Assembly (NCBI GenBank): GCA_026874595.1
Contig: CM049309.1
Span: forward strand, 94,078,723-94,142,722
DNA length: 64,000 bases
Source: Sipunculus nudus
Lineage: Eukaryota > Annelida > Sipuncula > Golfingiida > Sipunculidae
Direction of reading: 5' to 3'
Shown: piece by piece, positions 36,353 through 47,194 of the stretch
How positions within the stretch are numbered: position 1 is the first letter of the stretch
Layout of the letters: the number at the start of each line of letters is the position of its first letter
The notes under the pieces: model-generated
What the model was told of the DNA's origin: nothing
Seen by the model: only the letters and a program-made list of their open reading frames with translations
Databases searched by the model: none
Program-made: the position numbers and the translations under genes

Positions 36353-38124
36353 GGCCAGACTTTTTTAATTCTTTGGTTTACGAACATGATTGACAAAAGT
36401 GATAGGAAGGAGGTAGGAAAAAAAAAAATTGGAACAAACCTGGATACTGGTGTTCCTGAATCCTGTATTGTACAGTTGGGTTATAAAATTCATATTTAAA
36501 TGGCTCTATATAAACTTGTATAAAATATATAAAATAATATATAAAAATTAAAATATTATCATCATCCTCTTGAGTTTTTCACATGAATCTTGCGTGTGCC
36601 ATGTTATTTCAAGCCATTCAAATGTCATTGAAGGTAAATTAATGACAAATAAAAGTTTAAACAGTAAAACTTATGATTTCATACACACCTGAAATAAAAA
36701 TTCAGTCACTGTCCCTGCCAAGTGAACTGCCTATTTTATAAAGTTTTACAAATTAAAGACCGACCAGTCAAACACTTATACAAATATAAAATATATTTTT
36801 TGTCAGATATGCAAGGAGAAAACTAAATATTCACTGCTAGCATGATAGACTGCAGTTTTTATTTTTCAGTCGTGAATGACAATAACAATGACAATATGCG
36901 ACTTGCAGCTATTCGCCTATTGTTTATCAAATGTCAACAACATGGAACTCGAGTTGTTTAATTCATGACCATGACCTTTCCTTTTTGGTGTTGCGCATGT
37001 TTGACAGTCCTTTGAATATACAACAACTGCTAATAAAGTGAGGTTTCCATTGGAGATCACATTGAATTATTCAACTATTCTAAAATTTTAAAAAGTATTA
37101 ATAAACTTTAATTATTCATCTGCATTTCCTACCATGGCCGTGACAGTACGTACCGTACTCATTTTAATATGCCGTCACTTGGCCACTGTCAGTCCGGAAT
37201 TGCTTTTCAGCATCCATACACATCAAAGCTTCCATCACATCCGTTTGGAACAATTAAATGAATCCTTTCAAAGTTTCTGCATTTTAAATGGCTTTCATTT
37301 TAGCTTGCTTTTGTTTTGACTATAAAAATATCCGCAAAGCCAACGCGCTGCAACGCTTCACATAAAACGCGCCACTAAGACTACAGATAGTCGGAAATAC
37401 TGCAGAAACCCTGAGAATTCCTGGAGTTTTCAAAGAGTACATGACGACCTCATGCAGTATATAATTTCATCTGTTCAGTAATTTTCTTTTAAGCGTTACA
37501 AGACTACATTTTAAGTTTTGACAAGTAAATAATATTTTTAAGAGTAAACTTGTGAAACTTAGCCAATTCGCAGTAATTAATAGCGTCTGACTTTGAGTGC
37601 AATAGTTAGTCTTAAGAAGTAAATTTGTGTGTATATCCAGCAAGTTATTAACAGTGGCAAGCTGGTAAAGCCGCTATGCAACCAAACTAATTTTCTTTTC
37701 TAATTCACATCTATCTATAACAAATATTTTTAACAAATATGACCTAAACGCTGGTTTGAAAATGTACTGTAGTGCAGAAAACGAACTTTGAAAACTCTCC
37801 AAGAATTCTCAATTTCCCTGCTGAATCTTTTGACTACTTGATGGCCAATCAATTGCATTCATGGCCCAAGGATACCCTATTTTGATTGGCTTAAACCCTC
37901 CATCTGTCATTAAGAAAGTGACCTTATTAGCCAATCATAAGAGTTCTAACGTTTGAGGTGATCTAATACACATGGTCACTAAACAATTCATTTGTCAACA
38001 ACCGTGCTGGATTTGGCGACGTAATATAAAATAAAAGGTCAAAATGCCAATTTTATTTTTTTTCTGAAATGAGGAAATCGGAGGTCGGCGGGTTTGTAAA
38101 CCGAAAAATTAAAAAAGTCTGGCC
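36353..38124. mobile_element. PIF/Harbinger-like terminal-inverted-repeat element, non-autonomous
   Basis: The left end GGCCAGACTTTTTTAATT is a perfect 18-bp inverse of the right end AATTAAAAAAGTCTGGCC. The match continues imperfectly to about 35 bp (GGTTTAC...GTAAACC). TTA flanks both sides (36350-36352 and 38125-38127), the 3-bp target duplication expected for PIF/Harbinger. The 1772-bp interior has no long open frame. It contains CCAAT-type motifs (ATTGGCT/AGCCAAT near 37843-37935) and an internal inverted repeat (37406-37436 against 37784-37819). Confidence 0.75.
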
Positions 38125-38301
38125 TTATTTTCCTGTCTCAGTAGAATGGAAATTTAAGTTATTTGCTTTGTTTTCCATCTCTCTGCCTGTTTTTTAAATG
38201 TTTAAAAATAATTTTATTTAAAATAAATTTTATCCTTTAAGTATATTCAGAGGGTCTGTAACTCCCACCAGTCCCTGTAAGCACCATTGAATTTAATTGT
38301 A

Positions 38302-40620
38302 TCCCCAGACAAAATCGGGATACTATGGTTTCACGACAGTCCTGCCGCCGCCGCCGTCGCAGAAAAACCTTGTGAGTGAGATAACTCAAAAAATATTTCA
38401 CTGATCTTTTTCAAACTTTACATTTGTATAGATATAGGTAAGGGGACGAAGCCTATTTAAAATGGGGTCATGACCTATGATAGGAGAGTGACCTTGACCT
38501 TGAATAGGTCCATTTTTGCTGAAAATAACACAAATTCTTAAATATCTCAAGTAAGCTTGCATGGACTGGTCCAAAAATCAAGGTGACCCAAGATCTTGCA
38601 TAGCCTTGTGATATACAGGAAACTGGTGGCGCCACCTATTATCCTTTTCTTGTTTTTATGCCTTTTAATACCCCCATAAATGCCACTTGACAGTACTGTA
38701 AGCATTATAAGTCAAAAACTAATGGACAGATTTCTTTCATATTATGCACATGTAGAGAGATGGGTTATGGGATGAGGTCTATTTACATTTGGGTCATGAC
38801 CTTTACCATGAGAGTGGCCTTGACCTTTAATGTGTCCATATTTGGTGAAAATCACACACCTCTTATGATATCTCCAGTGTTGATAGCCATATGGATTTCA
38901 AATGTGAATTATGTATGGCTCACCACTAAAGTAAGAACCCTATAGGTTTTAGGGTCATGAGGTCAAAGGTCAAGGTCACTGGACTCGCATCTTAAAAGAT
39001 ACTGTGGATGCGTTTTAAGCCAAACTTTTATTCCAGGTCTTCCATCTTGAATATATAGCTCACTTGCCAATAGTGGATGATCCATATCAATTTTGGGGTC
39101 ACAAGGTCAAAGGTCAAGGCCATAGGAGCTATCTGTCAAAAATTAGTTTCTGGATGATAATTCCTGCTTTTATTGATGTAAAAATTTCAAACTTGACTTA
39201 TATATGTCCCATTGAAAAGCAAGACTCCAATTGATTTTGGGGTCATGAGGTCAAAGGTCAAGGTCAAAGGACACATCTTTAAAAAGATTGTGGATGCATT
39301 TTCAGTCAAACATTTCATCTCAGACCTTTCATCTTGCACATATAGTTCATCTGCCAATAGAGGAAGACCCCTATCAATTTTGAGGTCACAAGGTCAAAGG
39401 TGTAGGTCACAGGAGCCATCTGTCCAAAAATTAGTTTCTGGATGATAATTCCTGCTTTTATTGATGTATGGATTTCAAACTAGACTTGTATATGACCCAT
39501 TGGAACAGCAAGACCCGAATTGATTTTGGGGTCATGAGGTCAAAGGTTAAGGTCACAGGACACATCTTTAAAAAGATTGTGGATGCATTTTCAGCCAAAC
39601 AATTCATCTCAGATCTTTCATCTTGCACATTTAGTTCACCTGCCAAGAGTGGAAGACCCGTATCAATTTTGAGGTCACAAGGTCAAAGGTGAAGGTCACA
39701 GGAGCCATCTGTCCAAAAATTAGTTTCTGGATGATAATTCCTGCTTTTATTGATGTATGGATTTCAAACTTGACTTATATGTGTCCCATTGGAAAAGCAA
39801 GACCAGAATAGATTTTTGGGTCATGAGGTCAAAGGTCAAGGTCACAGGACACATCTTTAAAAAGATGTGGATGCATTTTCAGCCAAACATTTCATCTCAG
39901 ATCTTTCATCTTGCACTTATAGTTCACCTGCCAAGAGAGGAAGAACCCTTTCAGTTTTGAGGTCACAAGGTCAAAGGTGAAGGTCACAGGAGCCATCTGT
40001 CCAAAAATTAGTTTCTGGATGATAATTCCTGCTTTTATTGATGTAAAAATTTCAAACTTGACTTGTATATGTCCCATTGGAAAAGCAAGACCCGCATTGA
40101 TTTTTGGGTCATGAGGTCAAAGGTCAAGGTCACAGGACACATCTTTAAAAAGATTGTGGATGCATTTTCAGCCAAACATTTCATCTCAGACATTTCATCT
40201 TGCACATACAGTTCCCCTGCCAATAGAGGAAGACGCCTGTCAATAGTGAGGTCACAAGGTCAAAAGTGAAGGTCACAGGAGCCATCTGTCCAAAAATTAG
40301 TTCCCGAGATGATAATTCAAGCTTGGGATTAATATCTGGATTTCAAACCTGACTTATATATGGCCCATCAATAAATCTAGACCTCTATTGATTTATATAT
40401 AAAAGTGGATGATCAATATCAATTTTGGGGTCACAAGGTCAAAGGTCAAAGCCACAGGAGCCATCTGTCAAAATTTAGTTTCTGGATGATAATTCCTGCT
40501 TTTATTGATGTACCAAGTGTCAGTATATGCTGCTAAAAATGGGGGCCTATTCTTAAAGGAGGGGGGGGCCATACTATGTCTGGGGATACTCTGGCACCTG
40601 CGGTTCCAAGAAATGTCTAG
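38302..40620 (+). mobile_element. Family D Helitron-like element, copy D2, with nuclear-receptor-like arrays
   Basis: The 5' end is TCCCCAGACAAAATCGGGAT after TTGTA, then ACTATGG and a GCC run. The 3' end is GTCTGGGGATAC, the hairpin GGCACC-TGC-GGTTCC (one mismatch), then AAGAAATGT and CTAG (40617-40620). The right two thirds form a tandem array of about 288-bp units made of two related halves. Each half carries an AGGTCAAAGGTCAAGGTCA-type run. Only the left part has the GGTGGCGCCACC palindrome (38625). There is no transposase. Confidence 0.85.
38960..40454 (+). promoter_or_regulatory. Eleven AGGTCA direct-repeat clusters (nuclear receptor-like)
   Basis: Runs at 38960, 39104, 39248, 39391, 39537, 39680, 39826, 39968, 40114, 40257 and 40436 read AGGTCA-A-AGGTCA-AGGTCA or near variants. 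The first pair matches the DR1 pattern bound by HNF4/RXR/COUP-type receptors. TCAAGGTCA matches the extended half-site of ERR and NR5A receptors. Binding is inferred from motif match only. Confidence 0.55.
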
Positions 40621-40877
40621 TTTCATGTTCTGTATTTATATCCAAAGGTGTTGTAACTCTTCCCCCCCCCCATCATTGAGCCCTAGTTCCTGAGCACTGA
40701 GGATAGTATTTTTATTGGAACTTCAAAAAATCTATGGTGATGCAGTTATTACTGTCACAATTAGCTGAGTGATGTGACCCATGGTTCCCTTGTTTTCTTT
40801 TTTTGAGACCATCAAATGACAGCAATTATGTCAGTTTCTCAGCTGTGTTGTCATCCAGTGTCCTGAAACCCGATGTA
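40621..40877. other. Spacer with a family C 3' end fragment
   Basis: A poly-C run lies near 40662-40671. Bases 40760-40796 (TTAGCTGAGTGATGTGACCC, then ATGGTTCCCTTGTTTT) are a decayed family C 3' terminus without its body. Confidence 0.55.
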
Positions 40878-41663
40878 TTTTTAGCGAACTTGTGAGCTTA
40901 TGCGATGGCTCAGCGTCGTCCGTCCATCGTACGCCGTCCGGGGCTGGTTTTCCGCCATCCATGGCTGTAAGTCAGAAACTGTCGGAGCTAGCAGCTCCAA
41001 ATTACATGTAAGAATTCGTCACATGTGAAACTTGGTGCCCTGGAGCTTATTATTGGGTATCTGCATTAATTTAGATTTTATAGAGAAAAAGCTTAAAAAA
41101 CTTTAAAAATCTTCTTCTATGAAACTGTCCAGCCAAATTGTCCAATATTTCACAGAAATGATCTCTGGAACAATCCCTCTCAAGTTTGTTCGAATGGTTC
41201 CAGTTCGGGGATTTTTGGCCGAGTTACAGGAGGTTGAACTTAGACATCTGTCCAAAAAAGCACACTAAAATTAAAATCTCAGAAACGGCTAGAGCTATAA
41301 TGACCAAATTTTATACCAATGTTTGTCACATGTCATATCTGATTTTGAGGTATTGGTGGCGCCACCTACATTGATGTGTTTTTTACAAGCGAAAATGTAA
41401 TTTTAAACTCTTCTAGCTTATACACTGATTTATGATGAAACTGTTCAGCTGATTGGTTTAAACTTTACAAGAATTATTCTATGGTAGGGTTCTGCCAGTT
41501 TTATAAGAATAGATTGGGTAAATACAGTTTTAAAAAAGCATTGTAGCCAATTGAGAAAGGCTTTCTGTATTTGAAAATAGATTTGACTTCATGCAGCCAA
41601 GTCAAGAGGTCACTCAGTACAAACAGGTGGGGTCCAGACATCACCATGGCAACTGACCTGGCT

Positions 41664-41740
41664 GGGGGGGGGGGGTGTCTAGACAATGTGTCTAGACGTC
41701 TGGACACAGCGTCTAGACATCTGGATACAATGTTTAGATG
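41664..41740 (+). repeat. Poly-G run and GTCTAGAC palindrome cluster in A3
   Basis: Twelve G at 41664-41675 are followed by GTCTAGAC at 41677, 41690 and 41711, with related octamers between. The period is about 21 bp, and each unit is itself a perfect palindrome. Confidence 0.7.
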
Positions 41741-41801
41741 CAGAATTCCCATATTATTGGAACTACATCTTTCAACTGTTTGAAAAAACTTGGTTTGCAT
41801 T

Positions 41802-43092
41802 TTTGGTTGACCTCTGACCTTTCCTTGCTCCCCAGTGTCCATTTGTGCGTCTGTTTCCACACATAAACCCACATATCTTGGGAACCCTTTGACCGATCAG
41901 GCTAAAAATTTTGCACAAATGTAGCCCTTTGATAGCTTTATAACATACACTTGAAATGGTGGCGCCACCTGCAACCATTTTTGCACAGCATCCATCTGTT
42001 CATCTGCCTTGGGATAATATTACTCATATCTCAGCAGTGGTTTGACTTATCCACCTGAAATTTTGCAGGTTTATACATCCTGGACAGCTTTCTCGATTTT
42101 ATGACAGGTGGCGCCACCTACATTCACATTTACTCTTCAGACATCCAAGCTCATATCTTGGGAACTGTTTGACCGATTGGACCAAAATTTTGCATGTGTA
42201 TAGATCTTACATAGCTCTTCATCATAGGCAAAACTGGTGGTGCCATCTGCAACCACTTATGCACAGCGTCCATCTGTTCATCTGCCTTTGGATTAAATCA
42301 CTCATATCTCAGCAGTGGTTTGACTTATCCACCTGAAATTTTGCAGTTTTATACATCCTGGACAGGTTTCTCGGTTTTATGACAGGTGTCACCACCTACA
42401 TTCACATTTACTCTGGAGACATCCAAGCTCATATCTCGGGAACCGTTTGACCGATTAGGCCAAAATTTTGCATGTGTATAGATCTCACATAGCTCTTCAT
42501 CATAGGCAAAACTGGTGGTGCCACCTGCAACCATTTATGCACAGCATCCATCTATTCATCTGCCTTTGGTTAAAATCACTCATATCTCAGCAGTGGTTTG
42601 ACTTATCCACTTGAAAATTTGCAGGTATTTTACATCCTTGACAGCTTTCTCGATTTTATGACAGGTGTCGCCACCTACATTCACATTTACTCTGCAGACA
42701 TCCAAGCTCATATCTCGGGAACTGTTTGACCGATTAGTCCAAAATTTTGCATGTGTATAGATCTCACATAGCTCTTGGCGCTCTTGGCGCCACCTGCAAC
42801 CACTTATGCACAGCATCCATCTGTTGATCTGCTTTGGGATAAAATCATTCATATCTCGGCAGTGGTTTGACTTATCCACCTGAAATTTTGCAGGTTTATA
42901 CATCCTGGACAATTTTCTCGATTATATGACAGGTGGCACCACCTACATTCACGTTTAAGCTGCAGACATCCATGCTGATATGCAACACACCACGCTCTAT
43001 TCCCCTTGCCACTTAATCCATGCCTCACTTCACCCGTCCCACTCTGATTTTTGCGGATACACATAGTGGCTTGTCGACTACCCATATTCTGG
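41802..43092 (+). mobile_element. Family B element, copy B5, 5'-truncated, nested in A3
   Basis: Homology starts within the conserved TTGACCTCTGACCTTTCC segment, without the 5' hairpin or GCC run. Four to five 280-bp units follow, with exact palindromes at 41959 and 42108 and mutated ones later. The 3' hairpin is slightly changed (TAGTGGCTTGTCGACTA) and the end reads CTGG rather than CTAG, still a CTRR terminus. Confidence 0.75.
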
Positions 43093-43265
43093 TTTTAAAA
43101 TGTCGCAGTCCGAAACTTGCAGGTCAGAAACGTCCATTTTGCTGAAATCATAATGACTAAGGTAGATATGCAGGACTTAGAGGATCAATATTAAATTTAA
43201 AAAATAAACCTCCATTCATACTCCTAAACTTTCCACAGGTTCGCATTAGGCCTGTAGGCCTTGTT

Positions 43266-44135
43266 TTATTATGATTGTATTCTGCAGTTCCTGAAGACTG
43301 GTGGCACCATTTTAGACTGCCAAATTATATTGATACTATCAGATTTGCAACTGTGGTTTCATCTGTGTCCTGAAACCTTGTTTTGTTTTTAAATGCGATG
43401 CTTGAGTAAGTGGATGCCCTATATTAATCACCCTGTCTGTCTGTCCATCTGTTCATCTTTCTGTGTGTCTGTCAATGTTGTTTCTTGATTTTAACTCCAG
43501 TCTGGATTGACATATGGATTTCAAACTTGACTTATATATGGCCAACGCAAGAACTCAATAGATTTTGGGTCATGAGGTCAAAGGTCACGGGACCCACTTC
43601 TTTAAAAAGATTGTGGATGAATTTTAAGCCAAACTTTTCATCCCAAACCATCCGGCTTCCTTGTGGGCCACCTGCTAATTGGGGAAGGTTCCTTTTGATT
43701 TTTGGGCCACTTGTTCAAGGTCACAGGGTCTATCCATTCACAAATTAGTTTATGGATGATAACTTCACTTTTGGTAGACAGGTTGGCTTCAAACTTATCA
43801 CAGGACCCATATCTTGAAAAAAAAAACGTTCATAAATCTGTCCTTATAGACAAATTCAGCTGAGCGTCAAGACTCATGGGTCCCTTGAAAGACATAAAGT
43901 CAAGAGGGGTTCATTCATGTAGGAAGCACTTGTCCTTCCGATGCAAGAATAAGTAGCCATTGACTACACTGGGAAAGTGGTTCTTAGTCAGACAACTGTC
44001 AGTATGGTTTAATATAATTTTTCCCCATTAGGTATGGTTCTTACATACTTAGGAATGTAAGTTCTGAAAACTTAAAATGTATCATGATGTCCTTCATCTT
44101 GAATCAGTGGACAGCCATTGATTACAACAAAATGT
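43266..44135. other. Spacer with D-like and C-like fragments
   Basis: Bases 43490-43760 resemble one D2 unit (GATTTCAAACTTGACTTATA, then AGGTCAAAGGTCACGG at 43575). Bases 43857-43888 carry a family C 3' end (CAGCTGAGCGTCAAGACTCA). The rest is unique. Confidence 0.55.
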
Positions 44136-45537
44136 CCCATCCTGTAAAATAATGTCCACACTGGGAGTGTCCACATGCTTACTAGTGAGGTTCATCCTGT
44201 AAAATAATGTCCACACTGGGAGTGTCCACATGCTTACTAGTGAGGTTCATCCTGTAAAATAATGTCCACACTGGGAGTGTCCACATGCTTACTAGTGAGG
44301 TTCATCTTGTAAAATAATGTCCACACTGGGAGTGTTCACATGCTTACTAGTGAGGTTCATCCTGTAAAATAATGTCCACACTGGGAGTGTCCACATGCTT
44401 ACTAGTGAGGTTCATCCTGTAAAATAATGTCCACACTGGGAGTGTCCACATGCTTACTAGTGAGGTTCATCCTGTAAAATAATGTCCACACTGGGAGTGT
44501 TCACATGCTTACTAGTGAGGTTCATCCTGTAAAATAATGTCCACACTGGGAGTGTCCACATGCTTACTAGTGAGGTTCATCCTGTAAAATAATGTCCACA
44601 CTGGGAGTGTCCACATGCGTACTAGTGAGGTTCATCCTGTAAAATAATGTCCACACTGGGAGTGTCCACATGCTTACTAGTGAGGTTCATCCTGTAAAAT
44701 AATGTCCACACTGGGAGTGTCCACATGCTTACTAGTGAGGTTCATCCTGTAAAATAATGTCCACACTGGGAGTGTCCACATGCTTACTAGTGAGGTTCAT
44801 CTTGTAAAATAATGTCCACACTGGGAGTGTTCACATGCTTACTAGTGAGGTTCATCCTGTAAAATAATGTCCACACTGGGAGTGTCCACATGCTTACTAG
44901 TGAGGTTCATCCTGTAAAATAATGTCCACACTGGGAGTGTCCACATGCTTACTAGTGAGGTTCATCCTGTAAAATAATGTCCACACTGGGAGTGTTCACA
45001 TGCTTACTAGTGAGGTTCATCCTGTAAAATAATGTCCACACTGGGAGTGTCCACATGCTTACTAGTGAGGTTCATCCTGTAAAATAATGTCCACACTGGG
45101 AGTGTCCACATGCGTACTAGTGAGGTTCATCCTGTAAAATAATGTCCACACTTGGAGTGTCCACATGCTTACTAGTGAGGTTCATCCTGTAAAATAATGT
45201 CCACACTGGGAGTGTCCACATGCTTACTAGTGAGGTTCATCCTGTAAAATAATGTCCACACTGGGAGTGTCCACATGCGTACTAGTGAGGTTCATCCTGT
45301 AAAATAATGTCCACACTGGGAGTGTCCACATGCTTACTAGTGAGGTTCATCCTGTAAAATAATGTCCACACTGGGAGTGTCCACATGCTTACTAGTGAGG
45401 TTCATCCTGTAAAATAATGTCCACACTGGGAGTGTCCACATGCGTACTAGTGAGGTTCATCCTGTAAAATAATGTCCACACTGGGAGTGTCCACATGCTT
45501 ACTAGTGAGGTTCATCCTGTAAAATAATGTCCACACT
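44136..45537 (+). repeat. Minisatellite, 55-bp unit, about 25.4 copies
   Basis: Nearly identical 55-bp units (CCTGTAAAATAATGTCCACA is the anchor). Three diagnostic variants (CTTGTAAAAT, AGTGTTCACA, ATGCGTACTAG) recur 495 bp apart, which is nine units: 44301/44796, 44331/44826, 44496/44991 and 44617/45112. At the right end ATGCGT recurs every 165 bp (45112, 45277, 45442), which is three units. Confidence 0.97.
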
Positions 45538-46240
45538 CTTCATATGGCCTTAAAAACTAATTAAAGTTAGTTTAATATACTTGTACAATTATGAGCTGGT
45601 TAATCTCACCTGAATCAGGTAAATTTACAGGCACTGGATTAGAAAACGAAAATGAGACAAATTTTATTAGAATAAGCAGGTGATGCAGAATATGCCTGTC
45701 TCATTCAGCTGAGGTTTGTTGACCAAGAGCCACTTGCATATATTACTATATAAAGCTGGAACCAAATAAGGTGAGTAATGAAAACGACTTTTGATACATT
45801 TCATTAATTGTATGAATTTATTTGCTATTGATTATGGTAACCTAATAGAATCTTAAATAAACAACCTGCAAACATAGTGGATGTTGTCTGCAATGAGTAC
45901 AGACCTTAAGTCAGCTGCTGAGTTGTGAATTCTTGTTTAATACCTGCTTGAATCAATGTAAGGTGCTAACATCTTAGGCATCTGAGTAAGAAACACAGAA
46001 AAGGTGGTCCTGATCCTTAGCTGGCAGCTGTTGCTGTTTGTATTAAGGTTACACACAAGAATGTAACAGGGTGCTCTCCTCCCACACCTGAATGGTACAG
46101 TGAGAGTGTAGTGTAAAGGTGTGTGTGTGTCTGAACAGGTACAATGATAAGCAAGAATCAGAGGATATGATCACTTGCATAGCATGTGTTAATAAAGTGA
46201 GGCCTGGTGCTTAGGTAATTTATCATTTCTATTTTTACTG
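45538..46240. other. Single-copy stretch
   Basis: AT-rich unique DNA. A GTGAGT donor-like site at 45771 has no open frame behind it. Nothing else is recognised. Confidence 0.45.
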
Positions 46241-46243
46241 CAT

Positions 46244-46278
<35 letters not shown>

Positions 46279-46281
46279 TAT
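46241..46281. repeat. CA/TA microsatellite
   Basis: About ten CA dinucleotides followed by five TA. Confidence 0.95.
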
Positions 46282-46774
46282 GTAATAAATAAGTGGTGTG
46301 GAGATTAATTGATTAAATCCATGATTGGTTGTTTTCTTCCAAAATCGATTAAAATGATTGTATTTATTTGCATAATTGATAAAACTCGATTGTGTATGAA
46401 CATGCAAAGAATCTCATCCTATCAGAGATATAGACACAAAGTAACAAACAGCATCAAATTGGAACCTTTCACAGCCAACAATTGTCCCAAGGCAAGTCAA
46501 TCTTGGATGCGGGTGGATTGATTGTTTCATCATGAATAACGACTTACATGTCACATTATTTACACTGGGTCAGTATTTTAAGCACTATAGTCCGTTTCAT
46601 CTCCTCATGTCCACCTGTTTTTGGCTATGAACATTTTTGACAGTGACATTTCAAGGGGGAAAATGATAATGTAGGGTAGAGAATGATAGGGCCTAATTTT
46701 CAAAAAGATTAATAGATATCTACAATACACCTTATTAAAGAAACAGAATTAGAGATATCTTTCTACATTAACAT

Positions 46775-47194
46775 GGATAGGGTATCAGAATAATACAGAT
46801 ATCAGAACTGTTATACATGGATAGGGTATCAGAATAATACATGTATCAGTACTATGTTATACAGGGATAGGGTATCAGAATAATACATGTATCAGTACTA
46901 TGTTATACAGGGATAGGGTATCAGAATAATACATGTATCAGTACTTTGTTATACAGGGATAGGGTATCAGAATAATACAGGTATCAGTACTTTGTTATAC
47001 AGGGATAGGGTATCAGAATAATACATGTATCAGTACTATGTTATACAGGGATAGGGTATCAGAATAATACATGTATCAGTACTATGTTATACAGGGATAG
47101 GGTATCAGAATAATACATGTATCAGTACTTTGTTATACAGGGATAGGGTATCAGAATAATACATGTATCAGTACTTTGTTTTACATGGATAGGG
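46775..47194 (+). repeat. Minisatellite, 46-bp unit, about 9 copies
   Basis: GGATAGGGTATCAGAATAAT recurs at 46775, 46819, 46865, 46911, 46957, 47003, 47049, 47095 and 47141. A final partial unit begins at 47187. The first two units are 1-2 bp off period. Confidence 0.95.

Larger units (their letters stand above)
40878..43265 (+). mobile_element. Family A element, copy A3, carrying nested B5
   Basis: The 5' end TTTTTAGCGAACTTGTGAGC and 3' end CACAGGTTCGCATT with AGGCCTGTAGGCCTTGTT are both present. Bases 41070-41370 match A2 (29700-29990). B5 occupies about 41802-43092. The 160 bp between the end of B5 and the A 3' terminus match the same interval of A1 (3036-3208) but not A2. So A1 and A3 appear to derive from a common A element that already carried B. 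Confidence 0.75.

Noticed and set aside
36353-38124. LTR retrotransposon
   Set aside because: The ends are inverted, not direct, repeats and the target duplication is 3 bp TTA.
45720-45771. Exon before the GTGAGT site at 45771
   Set aside because: All three frames between the nearest AG and the donor contain stops.
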